In this document: positions 1 through 12,100 of the stretch, one piece after another
How the letters are laid out: each line of letters opens with the position of its first letter
How positions within the stretch are numbered: the stretch's first letter is position 1
DNA from: Spirometra erinaceieuropaei
Lineage: Eukaryota > Platyhelminthes > Cestoda > Diphyllobothriidea > Diphyllobothriidae
Reading direction: 5' to 3'
Assembly (NCBI GenBank): GCA_902702965.1
Contig: CACRXP010000722.1
Span: 31,965-95,964 of the forward strand
DNA: 64,000 nt
The notes under the pieces: generated by a model
Databases searched by the model: none
Seen by the model: only the letters and a program-made list of their open reading frames with translations
Told to the model about the DNA's origin: nothing
Translations under genes and position numbers: made by a program

Positions 1-181
1 GAGGCGTCGCGCGCCACGGCCCGGGGACAGCAGCCAACCGCGGCTGAGCACTACCTCTCCTTCCGGCAGCCGGGCGTGCGCCTCTTCAACAACACCCTCA
101 TCCCCGTCTCCAATGATGAGGAGGCGGTGGAGGCCTTGCGCGCGGTGGCTGACTCACTCTGTATCATCCTCAAGTCTACAG
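1..181 (+). CDS. Exon 1 (partial) of the unrecognised + strand gene
   Basis: The frame is open from base 1 without a start codon, so this is an internal or incomplete exon. It contains the segment QPGVRLFNNTLIPVSNDEEA and ends in LCIILKST followed by G and the donor GTGGGT at 182. Codon use is GC-rich, unlike the AT-rich intron that follows. The donor leaves phase 1, and the G is completed by AT at 2234 to give Asp. Confidence 0.72.
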
Positions 182-3100
182 GTGGGTAGCTTTCCGACTC
201 CGAGCCGTGCATTTCGTCTTTGCTGTGATGATACGGTAGCAAAATGCCCCACGAAAGACCCCTTAAATTGGTCATGCGCTGGACCAAAACTGGGGCTAGG
301 TCGAAGCCTGGCAGGCAGATAGACCTAAATAACGACTCTCACTGCAGGACTCTCTGCGGCCAGCCATAAATTTCATTTCTTGATTTCATCCCTATGTAAC
401 ACACGCCCGACGTTTAATGAAATTTTCCCTCTTAAAGTACGCAAATGACTGCACTTTATGCTGATTGTATATAATTGCACTTCAAATTTCGCATGTACAT
501 TGAAAAAACCGCCTACCGCACCCGCAGTCCCGCACCGTAAAAACGTTTTCTGTAAACAAATATGTTACTGGCAAAATTTAGTAAGATGTGCATTTAGCAT
601 TTATACTGTATAACCGTTTCAATAGGGCCATCAAGGGCATTGCCTATTACCCTAAAATACACTATATATATCGGGCGTTCGCACCCATAGCACATGATGA
701 CATTGAGGGCGTGGCGGTAGACCGAGTTGCAGGCGCACAGCTCACCAATCAGGATTTGAGTCGCCTCCTCCCCCTCTGTTCTTGTGATATATGACCCTGG
801 CCAGTGTGCGTTGCGGACCAGGGGGTGTAGGGGTAAGTATAGGTGGGTTTTTTCACCGTGCTAGCCACCCGCGCCCTCTCCCGCCTCCGGTCCTTATAAC
901 TCTATCTTGACAACGGACCCAGGTTGGGGAGGAGGAGGAGGAGACGGTGCGGTAGATGCTGCGCAAGTCAACTATTACCATATACTTCACTCGCAAGCCA
1001 CCGTCCTTGTTCTCGCCCCGCTGCAGAGCACACGGTAGACATCGTCGCGTACGGCAACATGGAGCCCCGTACTAAAAGCCATCTTGCGTTAGATTTTAGG
1101 AGAATTGGAGTTTGTGTTAAGATTGGGATTATGAGGTTTGGTGTTAAATTTCGGGCACGGAAATAAGTAACCTCGGGAATATAGCGCAAGACCACCTCTT
1201 TGTGCTTCCATCACCCTTAGTTGCGACTGTCTCCGATGATGACCACCTGGTGCTTGGTGGGGAAGCTTAATCAGTGAGCAAGCCATTTAGCTAGGTTACA
1301 CTTTTGGTTACTATTGGTCGGATAAGAATATCTAGTGTATCGTCGAGTCATTAGGTTTAATTGATATCTGGAGGTAGAGCGGAGTAAAGACGACAACAGG
1401 TGAGAGGGCTTTGAGTGTCAGACTCAAAATGTAGCTGCATTTTGCCATGAGCTACCCTCTATACCCCTCTCCCCCACTTACATATCTTCCGCCCTCCGAC
1501 CCATAATTCCTCCATCTTCTCCCGCGCCTATCAGATCTCCATTCCCTACACCAACTATTGCAGAATGTTATCACCAACAGAAACGAGGGAGACTGGAATG
1601 GCCATTTCTGGCTCATTAGCCGTTGTCAGCCAGTCATATCCAACCCGAAATGTGAAACACCTGGGGGGCTGGAACTCGCGACCTGTTAATCAGAAGCCCA
1701 ACGCCTTTGACCACTGAGCCACGGGCTCGTTGTCCCACGTCTTCCCACTTCATTCTCCCCCTCCTCTCCCCGCTTCTGATATGTCACCACTTATTTCTGC
1801 TACGACTACTCATCACCCTCCTACTCCTACTTTCCGTTAATTTTATCCTTTTCGTCCCACCACACTGACTACTTCACATTTCCATCCCTCAAATCTTATC
1901 CTTCACTTTCTTCTGATCCTTCTCCCCGTCCTTCCTGCTCTTGCTGCTCTAACTCGCCATCAGCTTCTCTTCCCCTTACTCTTATAGGATTTTGTTTCTA
2001 CCGCCTTTGAGTCATACGAATATAATTCCCCACCTATCTAAAGTCGTAATTTGGTTCATAGTGGCAGACAAGTTACTACTAGGCCGGTAGACCACTCCTT
2101 GTGCCAGCTGGCAGTTTTCACTAAACACGTACTGTGCTCCCTCACTGCAGTCCATGTGGAACTAACGACACCGACTTCTGTTCGATGATGTACAACTGCA
2201 CGTGTGAATGTGCCACCTTCTTCCCTTCCTCAGATCACGACGTGGATCTACAGGTTGTCCTTCCGCCAAACCGACTCATCAGCCCCAAGCGTCTCAACCC
2301 TCCGCCGCAATTCTGTTTTCCCCTCGACCAGGAGAGCCTTCAGGCCAACTTTTCTCGATTGGTGCCCTCAACCAGGGCCGCTGGCGGTATTCTCTCCTCT
2401 TCCCGTTTCTGGGCTGTCACTGAGAGTCAGCTGAGCATGTACGAGCAGGATTCCATAGCCTCGGATGCGTCTTTCGTGAATTACGACCGACCTCTTCAGC
2501 TGACCCAAACGGTGCGTCGTGCTCACTAACCTCCCCCCTCCCAATCTCTCGTGCCCCCGGTGACGCACTGTTTTTTTTAAATGATAACGGGGGTATTTGC
2601 CGTCCCCTCTTGCCATCGGTCCCAGGTGGGGGAGGGAGTGAAGCAGATGCTGCGCAAGTCTGCCCTCCTGCGTTTGTCACACTGTGGGGTACACGGTCGT
2701 TTGCGACGGTCGGACTGACAGTTGTTCCTAAGACGCTGTCAAGGAGGACTGTGTGGGTGACATTATTACTACTTTTACGAAATGGTCATAACAGTACTAG
2801 TTGGTGAAGAAGAAGATTCGAGTCCATCGTCATAGGTAGTGGCAGAAACAGAACAAGCGGCAGTTATAAGGCATGTAGTCCCAATCATCGACCGACGGCG
2901 CAAGACTGGAGGTGACTACGCAGGGCTCTGTACTCCGGCGCCAGATCGATAAATCGATTGACCGAGTTCTCATCCGAGTTGGTCTCACACCACCTATGAT
3001 AATAGGTTTTTTCGAAGTTATAATACCGTCTGTGGCAATGACTGCAGCAAGAGGGACAGTTTTAGTGTTACTGCTAGCAAACCGTGTAGCGCGCGTTTTA

Positions 3101-6100
3101 ATGGCTGGTAATTCTGACCATGTATTATGCAACTAGTGGGCCGTAGTACCAATAGCGGCATTACTCATTGTGGTAGTATTTATATTTTTGGCATTTTCGT
3201 GGTCACAGTTATACCTACTGCATTCTCGATGTGGTAACGGGACTATTCTTGCTGCAGTTTTTTTTATTATTAATGTCTGCTAATGTAGCAAAAATTGCAG
3301 TGGAAGTTGAAATAGTATCATCAGCCGGGATGGCAACTGTACTGGTACAAGTTTTTTTAGTTTTGGTGGTCGTCGCTTTGCAGCTGCTGGGGGGGGCTCT
3401 AGAGAGAGAGTCCTAAGGCACGGCGGGCGATTGAGTTCCGTAACGCGATCCGTGAGCGCCCCTCTATCACTGTATATATCCGATCACAACTGACAGGACA
3501 AGGAGCCCATGGCTCAGTGGTAAGGGCGTTGGATCTCTAACCAAAAGATCGTGGGATCGAGCTCCAGGCGTTCCACACCTTGGGGTTGGGTATGGCTGAC
3601 GGACGTCGGCCAATAAGCCAAAAATGGCTATTTCAGTCTCCCGTGTCTTTGTCGGTAATGTTATTCTGCATACATACATAAACAGTAGGAATATGGAATT
3701 CTTGGGGAAACAGTAAACTTTGTTGTGTAGGTTTTCGTGACTGCTTCCCCAGCACGTTTTCAGGCAACGGACGTGCAAAGACAATTAACTTCTAGACCGA
3801 GTCTGACAAAGGATTCTATGATTGGTTAAAGTCATCTTCTCGGGATTGGTTGAGTCAGTTTGAATCTGTCCTTAACCACTTTGTATGTGGCATCTAGATC
3901 AACATGCCGGTTGATGCGTGCCTCTTCTGAGTGTATTGCGTCCAGGAACTCTCGGACCTTCCTTATTGGGCAGGCGCCAACAATGCGAGTGTTTTCCCTT
4001 GCAAATTTGTGCCCAGTATTTAGTGTGTGCATGGCCACCTGGGATAGGTGGTCGCGTCTCTTTACCGCTAACTGATGTTCATGTATACCGGTTGAGACAG
4101 ATTTCCCAGTTCGACCACAATAGACGGCATCACAACTAGAACATGGGATTTTGTAGACAACACCTTTTCTTTCGAGGTAGCTAACATAAACATAAATATG
4201 CGTGTGTTTTGTGCTGATGTGCTCATATCTAACCGCACTGACCGTATCTGTTTACTTCCACTTTTCATCTATTCCGTCAGGACGCCGGTAGGTGGCCATC
4301 CAGAACCACCCAGCTCGGGAGGCAATTGCGTTTTCGAAATACCCTTAAAAACATTAATACCGCCATTCGTTCGGGTATCAACCGCATGAACATCCGGCCG
4401 CCGCGTCCAGCAAACGCCGGTGGCGGTAAGCCCCCCTCTCAGCGGGATGTTTCCGTGGAGAGTGTAAGTCTGACCCCCCCCCCCCCCTGTTTGTACTTTT
4501 TGTTCAGTCAGTAAACCAGCCACTCGCGACGGGGTAGGCGTACTCTATTCTCATTGGCATACCGGATTGCATAATCTGCGATTTTTGACGATATTTACAG
4601 GGCTCGCGAGCAGGTAATTGGCTCCTGGGTCGTAAGGCGACCAATAATACGATTATCGAATTGTGCTGACACTCCAGCGGGACGACTTTCCGCAAAGACG
4701 TGGAACCAGAAACCGATGCATACTTGCACACGATAGACGTCCACCGCGCGCTCCATGCACTGGGTTCAGCAATGACTTGCGCGCTTATAATGGGACTGCA
4801 CTCTCGCCTCTTCCAGCCATCTTAATTGAATGGCGAGAAGACTGGCGGTGGCCAGTGGTTGACAAAGCTAAACAGCCCATCTACGCCTGAAACACACGAC
4901 CAGGTCCGGCACATTGGAGCAGGTCCTCACAAAAACGATGGAGCAACTCGGCACAAACACACAATACTGGCTTTGAGGACCGAGTTGTACCGTCGGTCGA
5001 CAGTCTCCCGAGTCACAACTTTTAACCAGTCATAATAGATTTGATCGCGTTAGATCTGTCGTAGTTGGGAATGCGCCAGTGTTTCGTGCAGATGATTTTA
5101 CCCAGAGTAGACCCCACCCGCGCACCAGTTAGCTGTCGAGCCTGTCCATAATGTAATACTGGGATTGGGCGCGGCTGCTGCCAACGACAAGGGCCAGTCT
5201 ACGCGTGCCACGCACGATCAGTTTGTCCACAGAGGGCACCGCGCTCTCGCGTAAACGGCGGATCGGATCTCATATGCATGAATGTCATAAGCCCCGTACA
5301 GCGTAAAAGACCGTCGGACATATGAGTAGTCCTAACCACCAGAAGAACATGGAACGACCCATGTGAAACAGACCGCAACAGGCCTAACATGATTGTCTAT
5401 GAGCGCTTTAAATGCTGATCGACCATATAATAGAGGGATTGTGTGTCGGACCGTTTAGAGCTCGTCCGCAACCGGGACGGTCTGAAGAATATCACACCAT
5501 GCAATTGCTTAGCCAACCCTACTTTCCATATAACTTGAAATGGTCTTAACCGGTAAAACGAACGCATGATTTCTCCCTGCTTTCAGAACACCTGATTGAA
5601 CCATCCAAATACAGTATGCGAGTATGAGTCTGAGATGGGCTTGAACGAGGTTGCGAACTAGGGTTCAGTGCTGTTAACACTACGTACGATGATCACACTC
5701 AGAAATGAATGCGGTGGTTATACTGATCTGGCCTTCGTGGATATTCCTGTACGTGGGGCGGTCCACTTCAGAGGCCCATCATTTGGAATCCCAGTTTTAG
5801 TAGGCAATATCTGCATTTTATTAGCTCCTCTGTTTCATTTCTTCCCCAACCCATTGGAATATGAGTGAAAAACGTCAGGACCGTGTACCGGGAACAACGG
5901 AAAATCTTTGCCTCTCGTGGAAAGGAAGCGGCTTGCCAACACGGACATCTGAAAGTTATGTAGAGTGGTTAAACGGGCTCCGAAACTCGGCAACGACTGT
6001 ACCGTTCAAACAAGTGGTCGTGTTTCGCCTGCGCTCGTCACCTTTACCGACTGGTTTTTTTCGCATCTAGTTGTGTGTACAGGTTTATTTAGGTCACAGC

Positions 6101-9100
6101 TATAAATGGCCAGCAACTCGGTTGACTGGATACGGGCCAGCATGGCTCCTGAGAACAGATAACTAGCTGTCCGGATGTTAAGTCAGAAAACACTGTGGAG
6201 CCGAATTTGCTGTTTGGGATCCTCCGTCACACCAGGGCATCCTATCTCAGCAACAACAACCATCTCACGATTAACGATACACGCTAACTAGCCTCTCCCC
6301 TAACGTTTTATCATGCGCCCTTTTATACCTTGCTAACATTCCCTGCTACTAACTACTCATTGAACACGAATTTTAACTAGTCTTTAATCATGACAAATGC
6401 GGGGCCTTCAGGAGGTTTTTCAATGCGCACGGTACCGATCTACGTAACACGATCTCGACCGCTTCTACTGTTGCTATTGGGCGCTGTCCCAGTGGCTTTG
6501 AGGTGTTTCGGCGAGACTTTGCAAGTTTGCTATGTTTGAGCCTGTTTTACACGACCGTCTCTTCATCTGTCCAGTTACAGAGCCTTCCTTCCGGTTTTGT
6601 ATACTGTTCATCGTTTGCCACGTTTTTATAGCTGATTATCTTCCACAATACTTTCTGTTGACGAACGCGCCATTTTCTTACTGGACTGTCCACATAGTGA
6701 TGTTTGGTAGTTAGCAAATAGGACCAATACAGTACCGGTGAGTTGCGCGCGAACTTGTTTACAACGATTCAGACTTCCGTTGCATCTACCTCGTCTCGCT
6801 CGCTAGCTTCAGCCGCCCGTCACTCTGGTGACAGAGGGAGGTCAGGACGACTGGAGGTGAACGCGGGCTTTGTGACTCACGGCCCGTTTACGCGAGCCAC
6901 ACGCATGACATGCCCCTGCCCCCAAGGGGCCGGGGATCTCGCACACGTATAAGGTGCTATTAAGGCCGCCTGGATAGGGGGGGGGCATTGCAATCTGACC
7001 GCCTTTATCACAGGAAGGCTGAGTTATCTCGTCGGTCGTCAACCTTCGCTGTCGCAATTCCTCACGTCATCATCATTTTGGAACTAAATACAGGGATTGG
7101 TTGCTGTTACAGGATGAATCCCGAAATCACTATGTGTCCCATGTTCTTCGTAGTTTTACGTTTGTTTGAATTTCTACCCTGAGATGGGGAGTAATTCCCC
7201 ATTCCTTCTGTTTTTCCCAATGTCCTGTGATTTTCACCTTCCCTTTTCCTTCCACTATGCCCGCTGCTTTTCTCTGATCAAAGGAAGTAGACGAAGTATG
7301 TCCATCTGATCACTGTCTCGTGCGCATGGAGGACGGTTGGGTTAACGCGTCCGCTCAATTGGCAGGAAGAAGTACTCTTTCAGTTTTAATTTATTAAGGG
7401 AAATATAGGCGAGCGCCTTTGAGCTCCCTATTGGTTACAAGTCGTCGGAGAAAAACAGTGATAAGTGGAAAGGTGAAAAAGGGATTTTGTGCATACTCGC
7501 GGACAGCTAGTCGAAAAAGAGTAATCATGAACGGTTACTTACTAATTAGGCTCTTCACTTTCACTTTCTAGGCACCCGATACAACTTATATCAGCAGTTC
7601 TTCCAGTGATCTCAGCCAGGAGAATGTGCAATCAGAGGGACCGGATGCCACAAACTACGAGCGTGATACTGATGATAATGAGGATGAAGAGGCGGCGGTA
7701 GTGGCGGCGGCGCAAAAGAATAGGAAAGAAGAACTCCAGTCCGGCGGAGAATCTAGTAAGAATGATTCGCTAACTGTTTGAGAAATAATAGTTGTTTAGA
7801 TTCTTTTTTTACCTGATAATTAACGAGACGTAGTATCCAGTCAGACCTGGACTTCATATCTGAATTGGACGCGTCAACTACTCGTTCTCACTGTCTACAA
7901 ATTACCACAAAGGACACGTTTCTTCGTCGTGTCTGGTTCCTGATTCCCTGTGCGTGCCTCGAATTTAAGGTTTCAATCATCAATAGTTAGCCTATTCTGT
8001 GTGCTCAACTGACTGTGTTCTCATGAATGACGTCGAATGTGCAATTACAGAATAAGGGACAGTTATTGGAGGTGCGAGCCAATCAACGATCAATGACGCA
8101 GGTCTGGAGGCGACTGTGTGGGGCTCTGTGTGTCTGTCGGCCCCAAATCGATAAATCGATTGGGCGTGTTCTCCGCTGAGGTGCAGGCTTCATTCAGTCC
8201 TACGGAATGGGAAATTATCTTGGCGGCCTTAAAGTTGAATTCGTGACCCCCTTCAGAGGTGTGGGTAGCTACTAGCATTAATTTGCCACCCCGCCGCGTA
8301 TGTGAGATCGGATCATGCGTCCAGTCTGACCTGTGCAGTTAGAAGGACGGTTTGTGTATGTGATACGATACAATGCGCCCAGACGTCTCCCCGGAGTCTA
8401 ATCTGTCCTTGATTTTAATGGTTCTGCTGCGCATGACAACTCTGGGAGGTGGACACGTAAGCATCGGCTTATAAATGCCTTCGGGTAGCCATTCCACCTT
8501 AATTGGTTGCATTTTCTTCCGGGTTGCTGTAGTGAGTCTGAACTCATTTGGCGACTGAGATCCTATCTTGGTGTTCGACACCTTCCTGTAAACCTTTGTC
8601 TCTATTCCACTGTTTAGAGTTTGCCTGTCGAGCACATTAAGGAAGGGCAGCTGCTACTCCCTCTCTTCTTCCCCCTGGATGCTGCGCTTAATGGCACTTC
8701 TCACACTTGCGAGATGCCAGCCACCCTGGGGGAGCAGAGGGAGGGGGGTTCTGTGTGCGGCACGCATAACCGGGCTGTCAACTATCGCGCCCATACCCAC
8801 TTCCGGTCGTTTTCACTTTGCATCGCCATCGAATTAACGTGGGCATGGAGCAAGTGAGGTGAGGTAGATGCTGTGAAAGTCTGCCTCACTGAGAACAAGT
8901 TCACTCGCAGGTCGCCCGTACTGCATCATATCCTGAACGGCGGTGGTTCCCTCCGCAAATTATGAACCGACTATTGGGCATCGTATGTTAGCAGCTTAGG
9001 AAAGAAGTAGTGTGTTCGCCAAAAAACAGAATGGGGCAGGAGGGACCGCTATAAAAAAAGAACATGGAGAGAGATAAGCGATATACACCAGCGGGGCACA

Positions 9101-12100
9101 GCCGATCCTTATGGCGATGCCTGAGTATGATTGGCGGAAGGTTTCCGAGCCCCTTGTAGTGACCTAGCAGTCGGAGTGTGTTCTCAGAGCGCTACAATCA
9201 CCAGGCCAAATGCTGTGTTGTAGGAAAAGGCAGAAGTCACCAGATTGAGATTGCATAGAGAACCCCCCAGTTGTCCTCTCAGGCGGCAGTGGCCGCTGGC
9301 AGGGTCAGCGCTGGTGTTAACTTCATTCAGTCATGCCTGTGAGTCCTTGAGACATCGGTAGCAGATGCTTCTGTAGGTTTGTGGAAAACAGCCTCATTTG
9401 GTGTTTGTGGGGGGTGGGGGGTGTTCAGGTGGCGCATGCGCAGCTGTGACTCTGTGTGGACGCACGTGTGTCTGTCCGAGTTGAAGCCGGTCGAGTGCCT
9501 GCCGGTCAGCTCGCTGCAAATGTGGATGACCTTGACGTAACGCGACCTTGAACAAGGACGCCAGACGTGAGCATGATGGCCGTAGGCAATACCCTCTTGA
9601 ACACGGATCTCAGTCTCCCCGTTTTCTTTCATTATTCTATTGTGAGGCTTAGTGTATTAGTACAGGACCTTAATCAGATACTGCTTGTCGTCTGCCGCGC
9701 ACTAAATTATCTTTTTTTGCAAATTTTCGATGGCACTGACCTACGAATACTTCGGACAGAAATGGAGACCACGGTAGTGGGGAAAAAAGCACGAGTCCGT
9801 CGTCCATCCACCTCCTCCATCTCCTCCTTATCTGAAAATTTGGGCAAGTTCTTCTTTAGATTGAAAACCCGCTTCATGTTCTTTTCTCATGCTTTTGCTG
9901 CCAGTGGGTGAATTTTCCGGAACCCCATGAAACCACATCCTAACACCCAGCATTATTTTCAGACCCTAGATCTCATTTGCATTGTGAAAACGTTAGACTC
10001 ACGGGCCCAGGCATGAGGGACTTCGTGGTTCATTTCCTGTTTGAATTTAAATCGGTCAGTCATTACCTTCTGTGTGTCTGGGAGTTGGAAGTTATAGGTT
10101 GTTTGTATGCGCGCTCTGAATACAGTTTAGAAGAACAACATTACCGACAAAGACAAGGGAGACTGGAATGGTCATCTCTGGCATATTAGCCGTCGTCACC
10201 CAGCCATACTCGCGACCGTCAATATGCCAGAAATGGCCATTCCAGTCTCGTCTTTGTTGGCAATGTTATTCTGCTTATAGTACGCGCCGCTGTGCTGCTG
10301 CTGGTTGGGATCGAGAGGGAGCCCATAGACACAATGGGACGAGTGAGTTCCGTAACATGATTGGTGAGCGCCACACTACCAGTTTAAAAGAAGTCTGTAA
10401 GCTCTTATAATACACTCGACACAGTATTGACTCAACGAGCTCGCTCAGTGTGTGCTAGGAGGAAGTGGAGTTACACAGGACATATTTCATGGCTGCATAC
10501 ATCTCATAACGGGTTAGTAATCACTGCAGTTTGAGCCTTCGAGCTCTCTCAGGGGTCGATCGTCGGAGATGTCAGCAGCAAATGTCTGGTACATGGAACT
10601 TTCATTGACGGCGGATCTCGGTTCACTTCTAGAGATAACTGCGCGCTGTCCTATTTGTCGGCGGGGGTCCCCGTGCTGGTTTAATGTGTTCATACCAGAT
10701 GCACATGTACTAGTATTTGGTACGGCCGCGATAAGGCCTAGTCTAGCCGACCTCGATGGTGTCCTGGACTTTGTATCTCTCAACGCGTGAAGATGCGTGA
10801 CAGCAGATCTGGACGGAGACCGAATACCGAGGGTCCAAGAACCGTCTCCATGTCTTGATGAACTGGTTCGACCCAGGTTTTGAGTTGACTCCCTCTTTGA
10901 CACCTCCAATGGGGTAACGGTGCCGGATGGCCAAGGATGGCAGATCTCCAGATCTGTCCTCCACCTCAGGGCTGATGACCGCGGCTAAATCACTGTTGTG
11001 AATCAGCGTTGACATTTTTCGAACAAGATCAGTAACTACTAGACTGAACAGTAATTTGTTTAAACCTCTTATTTAGTTCTGCGAAAATTCCCATATTACG
11101 ATTGAAGAGTCAGTTGGCGAACATATGTTTTCGGTAACTCATTCTCAGGCCGGTACATTTACATGGGTAATGATCAGTCTAATTGTAGGCAGGATATATA
11201 TGCGTCTCAAGGGCAGGGTTAATCGGACTCCATGTTCCCACGCCGCCTGCATGACGGAGTCAGCGTGTTGAGGACAGTGGAGTTGGGGTGGGCGGGGGGA
11301 AGGAGAGGGGTTCCGGTTAGATTGTAAGCGCTGTAAGTGCGTGTGACTGCTCTCAGGACGTCGGGATGTCTTGGGATCACGGCCTGGAGTCGGCCAGGGC
11401 AGACAGATTGCTTGTGTCAGCGTCGTTTGACAACAGAGTGCCGGGTTCGCTAGTCGGATGGCCACTGCTTCGGCCGTGGCTAGTACCCGTTTGCGCAGGC
11501 CTTTAGAGTAGTGTGTCGGTGCCTGGTAGATATTTTTAAAGGCTTCTTTAGCGTCGGCCTGATGGTTCGTATCGATTAGATGTGCGAGAATTGAACTCGA
11601 AATCGCTCGATTTTCACCTTTACCTAGCCGGGCAGGCATGTGTTCGCGTATTCTCTTTTCCAGACGCCTGGTTGTACGGCCAATATATCCCGCCCCACAG
11701 GAGCAGGTGAATAAATGGATGTGGCCTGTAACGGCAACCGGTTTTTTGCCCCCCAATCGTATTAGGGAGGAATTTTCGAAGAATGCACGCAATTTCGCCG
11801 CCCAGAAGACACTCGCGAGAGCTGTCCTAGAACGTCGTCTCACTAATTGGCTTGCTACGTCTCCTAGAAAAGGCAGTCTTGGAAATAAGTCTTTATTCTC
11901 CGCAGTTGCAACGGCAGGTTTTGTGACACGCCCTCTAATATTCCGGAGGATGAATCGCTCTGGATAGCCGTTTTCGCGGAGCGTGTTTTGCGGCTGCTGG
12001 AGTTCTTATTTGGTTTGACCAATTGTACTTAGCGTCGCACAAATTTCTAAAAACTAATTTGGTGGATGTCTTAACCTTACCGTTAAAAGGATTTATTCAA

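Larger units (their letters stand above)
182..2233 (+). other. Intron 1 of the unrecognised gene
   Basis: The first 600 bases show no coding signal. A dispersed repeat of the CTGCGCAAGT family lies at about 790-1060 and a reverse tRNA-SINE at about 1562-1738. A pyrimidine-rich stretch at about 1740-1980 precedes a long run up to the acceptor at 2233. Confidence 0.6.
2512..7571 (+). other. Intron 2 of the unrecognised gene
   Basis: About 5 kb. It contains a dispersed-repeat copy (2600-2735), a reverse PLE tail (2805-3000), a forward SINE (3395-3672) and a reverse PLE nuclease fragment (3832-4170). A poly-C run lies near 4479-4493, and part of another dispersed repeat near 4980-5160. From about 5200 to 7560 I recognise nothing beyond ordinary AT-leaning intron sequence. 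Confidence 0.55.
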
